64,000 bases of DNA, taken from the NCBI RefSeq assembly GCF_000513895.2, contig NZ_CP165785.1:62001-126000 (forward strand), written 5' to 3'. The first letter of the stretch is position 1. Each line of letters opens with the position of its first letter. A program made the translations under genes and the position numbers. This DNA is from Ensifer sp. WSM1721 (GTDB taxonomy: Bacteria; Pseudomonadota; Alphaproteobacteria; Rhizobiales; Rhizobiaceae). The notes beneath the pieces were generated by a model. It worked only from the letters and a program-made list of their open reading frames with translations, made no database searches and was not told the origin of the DNA. Positions 25,061-35,152 of the stretch are shown piece after piece.

Positions 25061-28000
25061 TCATTCTACATTGCCATTGGCAGTGTTTCCAACCGGTAGA
25101 GAGTTCAGGAATTCCATCGGATGGCGCAGGCGGCGCCGGTCGATCTTTTGCACCTGGGATCGGCACGAAAAGCCTGTGGCGAGCGATTCTGCACCATCAT
25201 GGCTGGCAAGCATGCTACTCCAGCTCATGGCGTAAATCCGCTCTGACAGCTCTCGATTCTTGGCCTCATGCCCGAATGTCCCCGCCATTCCACAACATCC
25301 AAGTGAAGGCACACTCAGTGTGACGCCCACGGCGTTGAAAATCGTCTGCCAATCGGATTTCGCCGACGGCAGGTTTGTTCGCTCGGTACAATGGAGAAGC
25401 AGACGCAGGCTCGCCGGCGATGCGGCGAGGGACTGCTTGATCCGCGGTGTGAGGGACCGCAACCATTCCTGGGGAAGAAGCACATCGGGCACGGCCCCGG
25501 TGACCTGCCTGTATTCTGATCGAAAGGCCAGCGTCATGGACGGGTCGAGGCCGACCAAGGTGCCGCCCGCGTCCGCCAGGGCCGAAAGCTCCGTGGCATT
25601 GTTGATCGCGAGCTTCTCGAAAGCCTTGAGATAGCCGTGAACGTGCAGGGCCTTGCCATTGGCGATCGACGCGCGGACGAACGGCCGCTGGCCGAGCTTG
25701 CGGGCCAGTGACACCGCGGCAATCACAAGCTCGGGATTGTAGTAGCCGGTGAAGGCATCGACGACGAACACGATGGCGTTGGCGCCGTCCATGGTTCGGC
25801 TCGATGCGACGTTCCGCAGTGTCGCGAGCTCGATACCCATGGCCCGCAATCTTTTCCAGAGGTCGATCTCGGGCATTTCGGGAAGGGCGGTCAACCCCAA
25901 AGTCCTCGTCGCCGATTGCCCGGCCCGCGAGCGGACAAGGAAATTATAGGCCGGCCGCACATGTGCCAGCCATGGGAGCAACTGCTCGATCATCGCGACA
26001 ACCGGGTCCTTGAGCGGACGAAGATAGCGGGCGTGATAGATCTCGAGAAACTTCGATCGAAACTCGGGCACGCTGACCTTGACCGGACATTGCCCGGCGC
26101 AGGCCTTGCAGGCGAGGCAATTGTCCACGGCGCGCCGGACATCATGCGAGAAGTCCTGTCGGTTTAATGGATTAAGCGAATGCCACGCGCTGCTCGCCCA
26201 TATGAGCAGGCGGTTGCGCGTTCTGGCCTCAAGGGCTGCCTGGACGGGATCGACACCGGCCGATCCAAGCTGACGCAGCCATTGCTTGAACAACATCGCG
26301 CGTCCCTTCGGTGAGAAGCGACGGTCGCGGGTTGCCTTGTAGGAGGGGCACATCGGACTGTCGGCATCGAAATCAAAGCAGGCGCCGTTTCCGTTGCAGA
26401 AGGAAGCATTGCCGAAGGACGTCCGCGCATTGGGTGCAATGGGGCGATCCAGCTGTCCACGGAGCGGTGGTTCGTCGATCCGCGTCAGGGGAGATGCTTG
26501 CGCGGTCACGATCTTGCCGGGGTTCAGCTGGTCATGCGGGTCGAAGGCGCGCTTGATGTCACGCAAGGCCTCGTATAGCGGGCCGAAATATTCGGGAACA
26601 TATTCCGACCGCACGCCCTTGCCATGTTCGCCCCAGAGCACGCCGCCATATTTGCGCGTCAGTGCTACAACCGCGTCGCTCACGCGGCGAACCAGGGCTT
26701 CGTGGTCCGGCCGGGTGAGATCGAGCGCGGGCCGGACATGCAGCACGCCGGCGTCCACATGCCCGAACATGCCGTAACCGAGTCCTTCGGCGTCGAGAAG
26801 GGCGCGGAATTCCCTGATATAGGCCGCAAGATTTTCCGGTGGGACGGCCGTGTCCTCCACAAAGGCGACGGGTCGGACCGGCCCGTCGACATTGCCGAGC
26901 ATTCCGACGGCGCGTTTGCGCATCGTCCAGATCGCTTCGACATCGCTACGGGAGTCTGCGATCGTATGGCCACGCCGTGCTACGCTTCCGCATGACGCCA
27001 GGGATGTGGAAATGGAGGCAAGCTTGGCTGCCAGCGCCTCGCGGTTGTCGGCGATGACTTCCACGATATTGATGCCATTCGTCTGCCCGTCGTCGGGGAA
27101 AAACCGTGCTATGGTTGGCCAGACGATGTCGGCGCGCGCCAGTCGCAGCACCGTTTCATCGATCGTTTCCACAGAGGCGACGCCAAGAGCGGCCATTGTC
27201 CGCGCGTCTTCCAGCGCCGCATTGAAATCGTCGTAGCGGATGTTGATGAGGGCGGACTCGGCCGGGATTGGCAGGAGATTCAGATCCGCCTCGGCGATGA
27301 AGGCGAGCGTTCCCTCCGCTCCGCACAGCACCGAAGTGAGATCGAAGCGGCCATCCTCGCGTATGATATGGGCGAGATCGTACCCGGTCATGTAGCGGTT
27401 AAGCTTGGGGAATGTGCGCTCGATGAGGGCCTTTTTCTCCAGATGGATGGCCTGCAGGACACGATGGATTTCGCCGATCCTGTCGCCGCGAGCCGTGATC
27501 TGCGACAATTCCCGGGCGTCGACGGGATGCGCCCACCAGTCCGTACCATCGGCAAGGACTATCCGCAGGCCAAGAACGTGGTTGCTTGTCTTGCCATAGA
27601 TGCATGAGCCCTGGCCACAGGCATCCGTACTGACCATGCCGCCGATGGTTGCCCTGTTGGATGTCGACAGTTCAGGAGCAAAGAACAGCCCGTAGTCCCT
27701 GAGTGCCCGGTTGAGCTGGTCCTTGACGACGCCCGCCTCGACGCGGGCAATCCGCCTCTCCACGTCGATTGAAAGGATGCGGTTCATATGACGGGAGCAG
27801 TCGATGACGAATCCGCTCGTCAGCGATTGACCATTGGTTCCGGTTCCTCCACCGCGCGGAGTCGTCACGACATGTTCGAAACCCGGCTCGCCAAGCGTCG
27901 AGGCGAGACGGCGCAAATCGTCGCCATGCTTCGGAAAAATCACCCCGGCGGGCAGGACTTCGTAGATCGAATTGTCGGTCGAGGCGACAATCGTGCTATC

Positions 28001-28105
28001 GCGCCCAGTTTCGATATCGCCCTGGAACCCCTTTTCGATCAGCCGCTCGAGAAAACCCGGGTCAGTCGGTTCGGGAACTCCGTCAACTTTCAGGCGCGGG
28101 ATCAC
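25061..28105 (-). CDS. ydiJ: YdiJ-type FAD/Fe-S D-2-hydroxyacid dehydrogenase (1014 aa)
   Basis: One polypeptide joins a VAO-type FAD domain (TPRGGGTGTNGQSL near residue 85, ELSTSNRATIGGMVSTDACGQ near 150), an FAD-oxidase C domain, a 4Fe-4S segment (CLACKACAGQCP near 670) and a C-terminal CCG domain (GCCGMAG, about 965). It is collinear with E. coli YdiJ (1018 aa), which oxidises D-2-hydroxyglutarate to 2-oxoglutarate and feeds electrons to quinone. The start is GTG 28105, with GGAGG five bases before it; the longer frame to 28165 covers the promoter. Divergent from an SDR-led operon and followed by a GntR/FCD gene. The substrate here may be another D-2-hydroxy acid. Confidence 0.9.
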   Translation of the reverse strand: MIPRLKVDGVPEPTDPGFLERLIEKGFQGDIETGRDSTIVASTDNSIYEVLPAGVIFPKHGDDLRRLASTLGEPGFEHVVTTPRGGGTGTNGQSLTSGFVIDCSRHMNRILSIDVERRIARVEAGVVKDQLNRALRDYGLFFAPELSTSNRATIGGMVSTDACGQGSCIYGKTSNHVLGLRIVLADGTDWWAHPVDARELSQITARGDRIGEIHRVLQAIHLEKKALIERTFPKLNRYMTGYDLAHIIREDGRFDLTSVLCGAEGTLAFIAEADLNLLPIPAESALINIRYDDFNAALEDARTMAALGVASVETIDETVLRLARADIVWPTIARFFPDDGQTNGINIVEVIADNREALAAKLASISTSLASCGSVARRGHTIADSRSDVEAIWTMRKRAVGMLGNVDGPVRPVAFVEDTAVPPENLAAYIREFRALLDAEGLGYGMFGHVDAGVLHVRPALDLTRPDHEALVRRVSDAVVALTRKYGGVLWGEHGKGVRSEYVPEYFGPLYEALRDIKRAFDPHDQLNPGKIVTAQASPLTRIDEPPLRGQLDRPIAPNARTSFGNASFCNGNGACFDFDADSPMCPSYKATRDRRFSPKGRAMLFKQWLRQLGSAGVDPVQAALEARTRNRLLIWASSAWHSLNPLNRQDFSHDVRRAVDNCLACKACAGQCPVKVSVPEFRSKFLEIYHARYLRPLKDPVVAMIEQLLPWLAHVRPAYNFLVRSRAGQSATRTLGLTALPEMPEIDLWKRLRAMGIELATLRNVASSRTMDGANAIVFVVDAFTGYYNPELVIAAVSLARKLGQRPFVRASIANGKALHVHGYLKAFEKLAINNATELSALADAGGTLVGLDPSMTLAFRSEYRQVTGAVPDVLLPQEWLRSLTPRIKQSLAASPASLRLLLHCTERTNLPSAKSDWQTIFNAVGVTLSVPSLGCCGMAGTFGHEAKNRELSERIYAMSWSSMLASHDGAESLATGFSCRSQVQKIDRRRLRHPMEFLNSLPVGNTANGNVE

Positions 28106-28200
28106 GCATGCCTCCAAAAACCACTTGTCGCCGAAAAAATTTGGCATATAAGTGATAACATACAAATTAAATGACGCAACCGTGTGGCGCGAGGGGAGAC
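28106..28200. promoter_or_regulatory. Divergent promoter region with TATCAC motif
   Basis: ATATAAGTGATA (28146-28157; TATCACTTATAT on the other strand) lies midway between the YdiJ-type gene and the SDR operon and resembles TATCACATATCA at 25052-25063, upstream of the GntR gene. The region is A+T-rich and is the probable operator of the GntR/FCD regulator at 24273. Confidence 0.4.
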
Positions 28201-28950
28201 ATGCAGCAGCAGACCGTTATTATCGTTGGTGGAGCCTCGGGGCTGGGACTGACGACAGCCAGGCTGATGGTGGAGCGTGGGGCGGCCAAAATCGGCCTGA
28301 TCGATCGCAACGAGCAGCTCCTGGCGAGCTCCTCCGACACGCTTCGGGCGCTCGGCGCTGAGGTGGCGACATCAGTGGCGGACATTTCGCGGGCCGAGAC
28401 GGCACATCGCGGCTTTGACGAGATTGTCAGCAAGCTTGGCCGGGTCCACGCGCTGGTCAACAGTGCGGCCATCTACCCGCGCAGGCCGATCCTCGAAATT
28501 ACTGACGAGGAATGGGATCTAGAGAACGCGATCAACGTGAAGGGCACCTACCACATGATGGTGGCGGCCGTTCGGCATATGCGCAGCTTTGCGAACCCGC
28601 CCGAAGTCGCCGGCCGTATCGTCAATGTCACCTCGGTTGATGCGTTCAAGGCCCATCCCCAGAACGCCCATTACGCCGCCACCAAGGCCGCGGTTGTCAG
28701 CCTCACCAAATCCTTTGCACAGGAATGCGCGGCCGACGGTATTCTGGTGAACTCTGTTGCGCCGGCGGGCTTTGCCACCGATCGCGCAAAGGAGCTGGGA
28801 TTCCTGCCCGAGCTTGCCAAGGCAAGTGCCCTCGGTCGCGCCGCAGAGCCGGTCGAGATGGCCGAATGGATCGTCATGATGGCCAGCAGCCGAAATACCT
28901 ATGCCACTGGCGAGAACGTGGTGATCAGCGGAGGCTACATCTATGTCTGA
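28201..28950 (+). CDS. Short-chain dehydrogenase/reductase (249 aa)
   Basis: Classical SDR: cofactor loop [11 protein letters not shown] (residues 10-20), SSA-type catalytic triad with Ser in VTSVDAF and Y-A-A-T-K (about residues 158-162). The usual NNAG is VNSAA here, a tolerated change. ATG 28201 follows GAGGGGAGAC; the ten-codon longer frame is not needed. It is the first gene of the eight-gene rightward operon and overlaps the next SDR by eight bases. It probably oxidises or reduces a hydroxyl group of the operon substrate with NAD(P). Confidence 0.87.
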   Translation: MQQQTVIIVGGASGLGLTTARLMVERGAAKIGLIDRNEQLLASSSDTLRALGAEVATSVADISRAETAHRGFDEIVSKLGRVHALVNSAAIYPRRPILEITDEEWDLENAINVKGTYHMMVAAVRHMRSFANPPEVAGRIVNVTSVDAFKAHPQNAHYAATKAAVVSLTKSFAQECAADGILVNSVAPAGFATDRAKELGFLPELAKASALGRAAEPVEMAEWIVMMASSRNTYATGENVVISGGYIYV

Positions 28951-29689
28951 CGGCACGGGTTACAGAACGGCCGTCGTCACAGGAGCGACGAGCGGCATCG
29001 GCCGGGCGACCGTGTTCAGGCTCCGGCAGATGGGCCTCGACGTTTACGCGGTGGGACGGAATGCCGCCGCCCTTGAAAATCTGGCGGCGTCGTCCGGGGC
29101 GAAGACGGTGCAGGCGGATGTTCGTGATACAGCCGCGCTGGCCGCGCGTTTTGCGGATGTCGAGATCGACATCCTCGTAAACAACGCCGGGATCCTGTCG
29201 ACCCGCGCCCTGTTCCACGAGATCGATCCGGCCGAAATCGATGCCATGATCGATGTCAATCTCAAGGCACCCATGCATCTCACCCGCGCTGTCCTTCCGG
29301 GCATGGTCGCCCGCAAGAAGGGACACCTGATCTTCATCGGTTCCACCGGCGGCCAGGCGCCCTATCCCTCAATGAGTGCCTATGGCGCGTCCAAGGCCGG
29401 GCTCAGCCTGTTTTGCGACAATCTGCGCTGCGATCTCCTCGGCACGTCGGTCCGGGTGACGGAGGTCGTGCCCGGTCGCGTCCAGACCGATCTCTACCGC
29501 ACGGCCATTGCCGACAACCAGGCACAGGCCGTTCTTTATGACGGCTACAGGCCTATCCAGCCGGAGCACATTGCGGCGGTCATCGCTAACGCCATAGAAC
29601 TGCCGGTTTTTGTCGATGTGGCTCGGGTCGAGGTTTTGCCGACCGATCAGGCCGCGGGTGGCGGCCAGATGGTCAAGTTCGAGCAATAG
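28943..29689 (+). CDS. Short-chain dehydrogenase/reductase, YdfG-like (248 aa)
   Basis: Cofactor loop [13 protein letters not shown] (about residues 13-25), NNAG motif (LVNNAGIL, about 78), Ser in FIGSTGG and Y-G-A-S-K (about 151-155). The C-terminal portion ([21 protein letters not shown]) resembles the YdfG group that oxidises 3-hydroxy acids such as serine, allo-threonine or 3-hydroxypropionate; this is a hint only. It overlaps the previous gene by eight bases. The next gene starts 88 bases later. Confidence 0.86.
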   Translation: MSDGTGYRTAVVTGATSGIGRATVFRLRQMGLDVYAVGRNAAALENLAASSGAKTVQADVRDTAALAARFADVEIDILVNNAGILSTRALFHEIDPAEIDAMIDVNLKAPMHLTRAVLPGMVARKKGHLIFIGSTGGQAPYPSMSAYGASKAGLSLFCDNLRCDLLGTSVRVTEVVPGRVQTDLYRTAIADNQAQAVLYDGYRPIQPEHIAAVIANAIELPVFVDVARVEVLPTDQAAGGGQMVKFEQ

Positions 29690-29777
29690 ATCGCTGAGGC
29701 CATCGGCCTACGGCCGCGCGATGACGGCATGTCGCCTCACGCATGCCAATCCATCTCAACAGTTCAGGGAAACCAGT

Positions 29778-31454
29778 ATGAAACGGAATGGAGGAAAGCT
29801 CCTCGTCGATAGCCTGGTCGGGCTCGGAGCGACGAAGAGTTTCGGTGTGCCAGGCGAGAGCTACCTCGCGGTCCTCGACGCGCTGCACGACACGAGTGGG
29901 CGCCTTGATTACGTCCTGTGCCGCAACGAAGGCGGGGCTGCATTCATGGCTGCGGCCTATGGCAAGCTCACGGGCCAGCCCGGCATCTGCTTCGTCACGC
30001 GCGGGCCGGGGGCCACAAATGCTTCGATCGGCGTGCACACCGCCATGCAGGACTCGGTTCCGATGCTGCTGTTCGTAGGGCAGGTCGGACGGGACATGCG
30101 CGGCCGCGAAGCGTTCCAGGAGGTGGATTACCGGGCAGCCTTCGGAACGGTAGCAAAATGGGCCGTCGAAATCGATGACGCCGATCGGATCCCGGAGATC
30201 CTGTCCCGGGCCTGGACGATGGCCGTCACCGGGCGTCCCGGACCTGTCGTCATCGCCCTGCCGGAAGACATGCTCACCGCATTGACAGATGCCGCGCCAC
30301 TTCCGGGCCCGCTCGAAATATCGGAGCCGTCGCCATCGGCGGCTGCCATGGCGCGTCTCCGCGACATGCTCGGCGCCGCCGAGCGCCCCGTCATCCTCTA
30401 TGGTGGCTGCAACTGGAAGCCGGACGCGATGGCGCTCGTGCAGCAATTCGCCGAGGCGTCGGATATTCCCGTGGTCGCCGTCTTCCGCTACCAGGACCAA
30501 TATGACAATCATTCGTCGACCTTTTGCGGCGAAGCCGGTGTCGGCATGGTCGAATCCGTCAAGTCGATTCTCAAGGACGCCGATGTCATTCTCGCGATCA
30601 ACAATCGGTTCGGCGAAAATTCCACGGACGGCTACACTCTCTTCGACGTGCCGAGCCCGCGTCAGGCCATCATTCACGTCCATGGCTCCGACCTTGAGAT
30701 CGGCAAGGTGTATCGTCCGGCATTCGGCATCCAGGCCGGGCCGAATGCCTTTGCCCAGGCATTGAGCGATCTGGCGCCGGTCAAGGGGCCATGGTCCGAA
30801 TGGCGCAAGCGTGGTCGTGATGCCTATTTGAAGGGCTTCGAACTGGCCGACCTGCCGTCTCCCGTCGACATGGGCAAGGTCACGACGCTGCTCAACGACA
30901 TCCTGCCCGACGACGTCATCCTCACGAACGGCGCCGGCAACTTCACCGTCTGGCCGAACAAGTTCTTCAGGTTCGGTCCGAAGGCGCGCCTCTTGGCGCC
31001 GCAGTCGGGCGCCATGGGTTATGGCGTTCCCGCTGCAGTGGCGGCCAGGGTGGCATATCCCGATCGCACAGTCGTCTGCTTCGCCGGCGACGGCGATTTT
31101 CAGATGAACTGTCAGGAGCTCGCAACCGCGCTGCAGGCCGGCGCGCAGCCGATCATCCTGCTCCTGAACAACGGTATCTATGGCACCATCCGCGCGCACC
31201 AGGAACGCCACTATCCGGAGCGCGTCTCCGGCACGACCATGGTCAATCCCGATTTCGTAGCGCTCGCGAAAGCCTATGGCTTCCATGCCGAGCATGTCGC
31301 GACGACGGCTGACTTCGCTGCCGCCTTCGAGCGTGCCCGTGCCTCGAAGACCGGCGCCCTCCTCGATCTCGACATTTCTCCGGAAGCACTGACACCGCGC
31401 CGCACGCTCAGCCAGATGCGTCAGGCCGCTCTCGCCGCAAAGGAACCCGCATGA
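29778..31454 (+). CDS. Thiamine-diphosphate-dependent enzyme, acetolactate-synthase-like (558 aa)
   Basis: Three-domain ThDP fold: an N-terminal PYR domain with the activating Glu51 (CRNEGGAAFMA), a central domain (about 190-320) and a C-terminal PP domain with GDGDFQMN and the NN pair 26-27 residues on. It belongs to the broad acetolactate synthase/benzoylformate decarboxylase group, which decarboxylates 2-keto acids and may ligate the aldehyde. No regulatory subunit gene is near, so branched-chain biosynthesis is unlikely. ATG 29778 gives a normal N-terminus. It overlaps the HyuA-like gene by four bases, so keto-acid cleavage and cyclic-amide hydrolysis probably belong to one route. Confidence 0.86.
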   Translation: MKRNGGKLLVDSLVGLGATKSFGVPGESYLAVLDALHDTSGRLDYVLCRNEGGAAFMAAAYGKLTGQPGICFVTRGPGATNASIGVHTAMQDSVPMLLFVGQVGRDMRGREAFQEVDYRAAFGTVAKWAVEIDDADRIPEILSRAWTMAVTGRPGPVVIALPEDMLTALTDAAPLPGPLEISEPSPSAAAMARLRDMLGAAERPVILYGGCNWKPDAMALVQQFAEASDIPVVAVFRYQDQYDNHSSTFCGEAGVGMVESVKSILKDADVILAINNRFGENSTDGYTLFDVPSPRQAIIHVHGSDLEIGKVYRPAFGIQAGPNAFAQALSDLAPVKGPWSEWRKRGRDAYLKGFELADLPSPVDMGKVTTLLNDILPDDVILTNGAGNFTVWPNKFFRFGPKARLLAPQSGAMGYGVPAAVAARVAYPDRTVVCFAGDGDFQMNCQELATALQAGAQPIILLLNNGIYGTIRAHQERHYPERVSGTTMVNPDFVALAKAYGFHAEHVATTADFAAAFERARASKTGALLDLDISPEALTPRRTLSQMRQAALAAKEPA

Positions 31455-33529
31455 CGTCGCGTCACCAAATCCGTCTCGGCGCCGATATCGGCGGCACCTT
31501 CACCGATATCGCGCTCGATGTCGGGGGAACGCTCTATTCGACCAAGGTGCTGACCAATTATGCCGCGCCGGAGCAGGCCATTCTCGACGGCATAGAGATC
31601 GTCGTCAGGGACGCCGGCATTACACCTGGTGATATCGACATCGTCATCCATGGCACCACGCTTGCGACCAATGCCCTGATCGAGCGCCGTGGCGCCCGGA
31701 CGGCACTGGTCACTACAGAAGGCTTCCGAGACGTCCTCGAAATGCGGACCGAGAACCGCTTCGAACAGTACGACCTCAGCCTCGTGCTGCCCAAGCCGCT
31801 CATCCCCCGAGAAGACCGTTTCACCGTCAAGGGGCGCATAGACGCGCAGGGGCGCGAACTCCAGCCGCTCGACGAGGCAGCGCTCGAAGCGATCGCCGAG
31901 ACCATCGCCGCAGGCAGTTTCGGCGCCATCGCGATCGGCTTCATTCATTCCTACATGAACCCGGCGCATGAAGAGCGGGCGCGGGAAATCCTGTCGCGCA
32001 AGCTCGGTATTCCGATCTCGATCTCGGCGGAAGTGTCGCCGCAGATGCGGGAGTTCGAGCGCTTCAACACGGTCTGCGCCAATGCCTATGTGCGGCCGCA
32101 GATGACTGACTACCTTTCCCGCCTGCAGGTGCGCCTCAAGGAGATGGGTGCGCAATGCCCGGTCTTCATAATTCATTCCGGCGGCGGCCTCATTTCGGTG
32201 GAGACCGCGGCCGAATTCCCGGTACGATTGGTCGAGTCAGGTCCCGCGGGTGGCGCGATCTTTGCAGCAGACATCGCCCGCCGCTTCGGCCTGAATCGAG
32301 TCGTGTCCTACGACATGGGCGGCACCACGGCGAAAGTTTGTCTCATCGAGGATTTCGAGCCGCAGACCGCGCGAACCTTCGAGGTCGCCCGCACCTACCG
32401 CTTCTGCAAGGGGTCGGGCATGCCGATCTCCATTCCGGTCATCGAGATGATCGAGATCGGCGCCGGCGGCGGCTCGATCGCTTGGGTGGATGCCATGGGA
32501 CGGATCCAGGCAGGCCCGGAATCGGCGGCTTCGGAACCCGGCCCGGCCTGCTATCAGAGGGGTGGCGAGCGCCCTGCCATCACCGACGCCGACTTGGTGC
32601 TCGGCAAGCTCGATGCGGACAATTTCGCCGGCGGCAAGATCAAACTCTCCCTCGACAATGCCCGGGCCGCGATCGCGCGTGATGTCGGCGAAAAGCTCAG
32701 CCTCGAACCTCAGTCGGCAGCCTTCGGCATCGTCGAGGTCGTCGACGAGAACATGGCCAATGCCGCGCGCGTGCACGCCGTCGAGCATGGCAAAAACATT
32801 TTCGACAACACGGTGATCGCGTTTGGCGGCGCGGCTCCGCTGCATGCGGCGCGGCTCTGCGAAAAGCTCGGCGTCGATCGCTGCCTCATCCCGCGGGGCG
32901 CCGGCGTCGGCTCGGCGATCGGCTTCCTCAAGGCGCCGTTCGGCTATGAAGCGCTCGCCTCCAAGATCATGCGCCTGTCGAAATTCGACGCGGCGTCGAT
33001 CAACACGATGCTCGACCAGTTAAAGGCGACCGCCGAAGGCTTCGTGCGCGCCGGCACCGACGGCGCGATCACCCGTGAAGTGACCGCCTTCATGCGCTAT
33101 GCCGGCCAAGGCTGGGAAATCCCGGTGCCCATGCCCGAGGTCCCATTTGTCGACGCGGACAAGGCCGCGATCGAAAAGGCCTTCAAGGAGCGTTACGCGC
33201 AATTCTTCGGCCGTGCGGTCGAGGGTCCGGAAGTGGAATTCGTGACCTGGTCCGTCAAGGCGCAGGACATTCGTCCCGAGGGCGAGAAGTTCGCCCTCGA
33301 TGCCGGCGGCCGGCCGGCATCCGGCCATGCCACGCGCAAGGTCTTCGACCCGGCATCCGGCAAGGAGCTGGAAACGGCAATCGTGCCGCGCGACGCGCTC
33401 GCAGCCGGTGCACGGATCTCCGGACCCGCCGTCATCGTCGAGAGGGAAACCTCGACCGTCGTCACTTCACCGTTCGATGCCGTGATCCAGGCGGATGGCA
33501 CTATCCTGCTCGTGCGGAAAGGGCTCTGA
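31451..33529 (+). CDS. Hydantoinase/oxoprolinase family, subunit A (second HyuA-like, 692 aa)
   Basis: Same architecture as the copy at 15.9 kb: phosphate loop GADIGGTFTDIAL (residues about 10-22), SYDMGGTTAKVC (about 290) and AFGGAAPLHAARL (about 457). Sequence identity to the first copy is moderate by eye, and the post-loop regions differ (FEVARTYRFCKGSGMPIS against FRAGISTPSRFIKAGGYL), implying a different substrate. It starts at an ATGA overlap with the ThDP gene and is followed after three bases by its B subunit. Possible activities are N-methylhydantoinase, oxoprolinase or acetophenone-carboxylase-like. Confidence 0.88.
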   Translation: MTSRHQIRLGADIGGTFTDIALDVGGTLYSTKVLTNYAAPEQAILDGIEIVVRDAGITPGDIDIVIHGTTLATNALIERRGARTALVTTEGFRDVLEMRTENRFEQYDLSLVLPKPLIPREDRFTVKGRIDAQGRELQPLDEAALEAIAETIAAGSFGAIAIGFIHSYMNPAHEERAREILSRKLGIPISISAEVSPQMREFERFNTVCANAYVRPQMTDYLSRLQVRLKEMGAQCPVFIIHSGGGLISVETAAEFPVRLVESGPAGGAIFAADIARRFGLNRVVSYDMGGTTAKVCLIEDFEPQTARTFEVARTYRFCKGSGMPISIPVIEMIEIGAGGGSIAWVDAMGRIQAGPESAASEPGPACYQRGGERPAITDADLVLGKLDADNFAGGKIKLSLDNARAAIARDVGEKLSLEPQSAAFGIVEVVDENMANAARVHAVEHGKNIFDNTVIAFGGAAPLHAARLCEKLGVDRCLIPRGAGVGSAIGFLKAPFGYEALASKIMRLSKFDAASINTMLDQLKATAEGFVRAGTDGAITREVTAFMRYAGQGWEIPVPMPEVPFVDADKAAIEKAFKERYAQFFGRAVEGPEVEFVTWSVKAQDIRPEGEKFALDAGGRPASGHATRKVFDPASGKELETAIVPRDALAAGARISGPAVIVERETSTVVTSPFDAVIQADGTILLVRKGL

Positions 33530-33532
33530 TCC

Positions 33533-35152
33533 ATGAGCGACATCAATGAAATTCGCATGCAGGTCATGTGGAACCGGCTGATCTCGGTGGTCGAGGAACA
33601 GGCGTTGACCCTGCTCCGCACGGCGTTCTCCACTTCGGTGCGCGAGGCCGGCGACCTGTCGGCCGGCGTCTACAATGCCAAGGGCGAGATGCTGGCCCAG
33701 GCCGTGACCGGAACGCCGGGCCACGTTAACACCATGGCCGAGGCCGTGCTGCACTTCATCGCCGAGATCCCGCGCGAAGAAATGTATCCGGGTGATACCT
33801 ATGTGACCAACGATCCCTGGAAGGGGACCGGCCATCTGCACGACATCACGATGGTTTCGCCATCCTTCAAGGGCGATCGGCTGATCGGCTTCTTTGCCTG
33901 CACCGCCCATGTTGTCGATGTCGGCGGGCGCGGTTTCGGCGCCGACGGCAAGTCGGTGTACGAGGAAGGCATCCAGATCCCGATCATGAAATTCGCCGAG
34001 CGGGGCGTGGTGAACAAGGATCTGCTGAAGATCCTCCGTGTCAACGTCCGCGAGCCCGACCAGGTGATCGGCGACTTCTTCTCGCTCGCCGCCTGCAACG
34101 ACGTCGGTCACCGTCGCCTGATCGAGATGCTCAACGAAGTCGGCTATGACAATCTCGATATGTTGGGCGAGTTCATCCTGTCGCGCACCCATGCCGCGAC
34201 CATGGAGCGCATCGCCAATCTTCCGAAGGGCTCTTGGGCAAACGAGATGCTGACCGATGGCTATGACGAGCCGATAAAGCTCGCCGCCAAGGTCTCGATT
34301 ACCGACACGGGCATCAATGTCGATTTCTCCGGCACGGATGGCGTCAGCCGCTGGGGCATCAATGTGCCGCTGATCTACACCAAGGCCTATGCCTGCTATG
34401 CGCTGAAATGTGTCGTCGCGCCCGACATCCCCAACAATGCGGCTTCGCTCGCCGTATTCAACGTCTCCTCGCCCAGCAATATCCTCAATGCCGGCCGTCC
34501 GGCGCCGGTTTCCGTGCGCCATGTTATCGGCCACATGGTGCCGGATCTCGTGCTCGGAGCGCTTTCCAAGGCGCTTCCGGGGAAGATCCTGGCGGAAGGG
34601 GCAGCGGCGCTCTGGAACGTACATATCTCGGTGCGTCCGATTGCCGGCACGCCCGGCCGGCGCGCCGAGGTGCTGATGTTCAATTCAGGAGGCATGGGTG
34701 CGCGTCCGGATCTCGACGGTCTTTCCTCGACGGCCTTCCCATCGGGTGTCCACACGATGCCGATCGAGGCGACCGAACATACCGGCCCTATCGTCATCTG
34801 GCGAAAGGAACTCCGGCCGAATTCCGGCGGTGACGGCAGATATCGCGGCGGCCTTGGCCAGGTAATCGAAATCGCGCCTGCCGACGGACATGAATTCGAT
34901 TTCTCGGCCATGTTCGACCGCATCTCGACGCCGGCCCGCGGCCGTGCGGGTGGTGGGGATGGTGCGCCGGGTTCGGCCAGGCTCGATGACGGCACCAGGT
35001 TGCGTCCCAAGGGTTGGCAGCACGTGCCCGCCGGCCGCAGGCTGATGCTGGAACTGCCGGGCGGCGGCGGCTTCGGTGATCCTGCCGAACGCTCGCGCGA
35101 AGCCCGGGCCGAAGATCTGTCCAAAGGATATGTTACGGAGAAGAAGTCGTGA
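33533..35152 (+). CDS. Hydantoinase/oxoprolinase family, subunit B (second HyuB-like, 539 aa)
   Basis: Hydantoinase_B domain with NDPWKGTGHLHDITM (about residue 94), ACTAHVVDVGGRGFG (about 121) and the C-terminal LPGGGGFGDPAER. It partners the HyuA-like subunit just upstream. At 539 residues it is the shorter form. Its stop overlaps the GTG start of the aminotransferase, so the amino acid released by ring opening could pass straight to transamination; this is an inference from order. Confidence 0.88.
   Translation: MSDINEIRMQVMWNRLISVVEEQALTLLRTAFSTSVREAGDLSAGVYNAKGEMLAQAVTGTPGHVNTMAEAVLHFIAEIPREEMYPGDTYVTNDPWKGTGHLHDITMVSPSFKGDRLIGFFACTAHVVDVGGRGFGADGKSVYEEGIQIPIMKFAERGVVNKDLLKILRVNVREPDQVIGDFFSLAACNDVGHRRLIEMLNEVGYDNLDMLGEFILSRTHAATMERIANLPKGSWANEMLTDGYDEPIKLAAKVSITDTGINVDFSGTDGVSRWGINVPLIYTKAYACYALKCVVAPDIPNNAASLAVFNVSSPSNILNAGRPAPVSVRHVIGHMVPDLVLGALSKALPGKILAEGAAALWNVHISVRPIAGTPGRRAEVLMFNSGGMGARPDLDGLSSTAFPSGVHTMPIEATEHTGPIVIWRKELRPNSGGDGRYRGGLGQVIEIAPADGHEFDFSAMFDRISTPARGRAGGGDGAPGSARLDDGTRLRPKGWQHVPAGRRLMLELPGGGGFGDPAERSREARAEDLSKGYVTEKKS

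Noticed and set aside
29673..31295. Leftward 540-codon frame opposite the ThDP enzyme
   Set aside because: Antisense shadow; the rightward frame has all ThDP motifs and good operon spacing.
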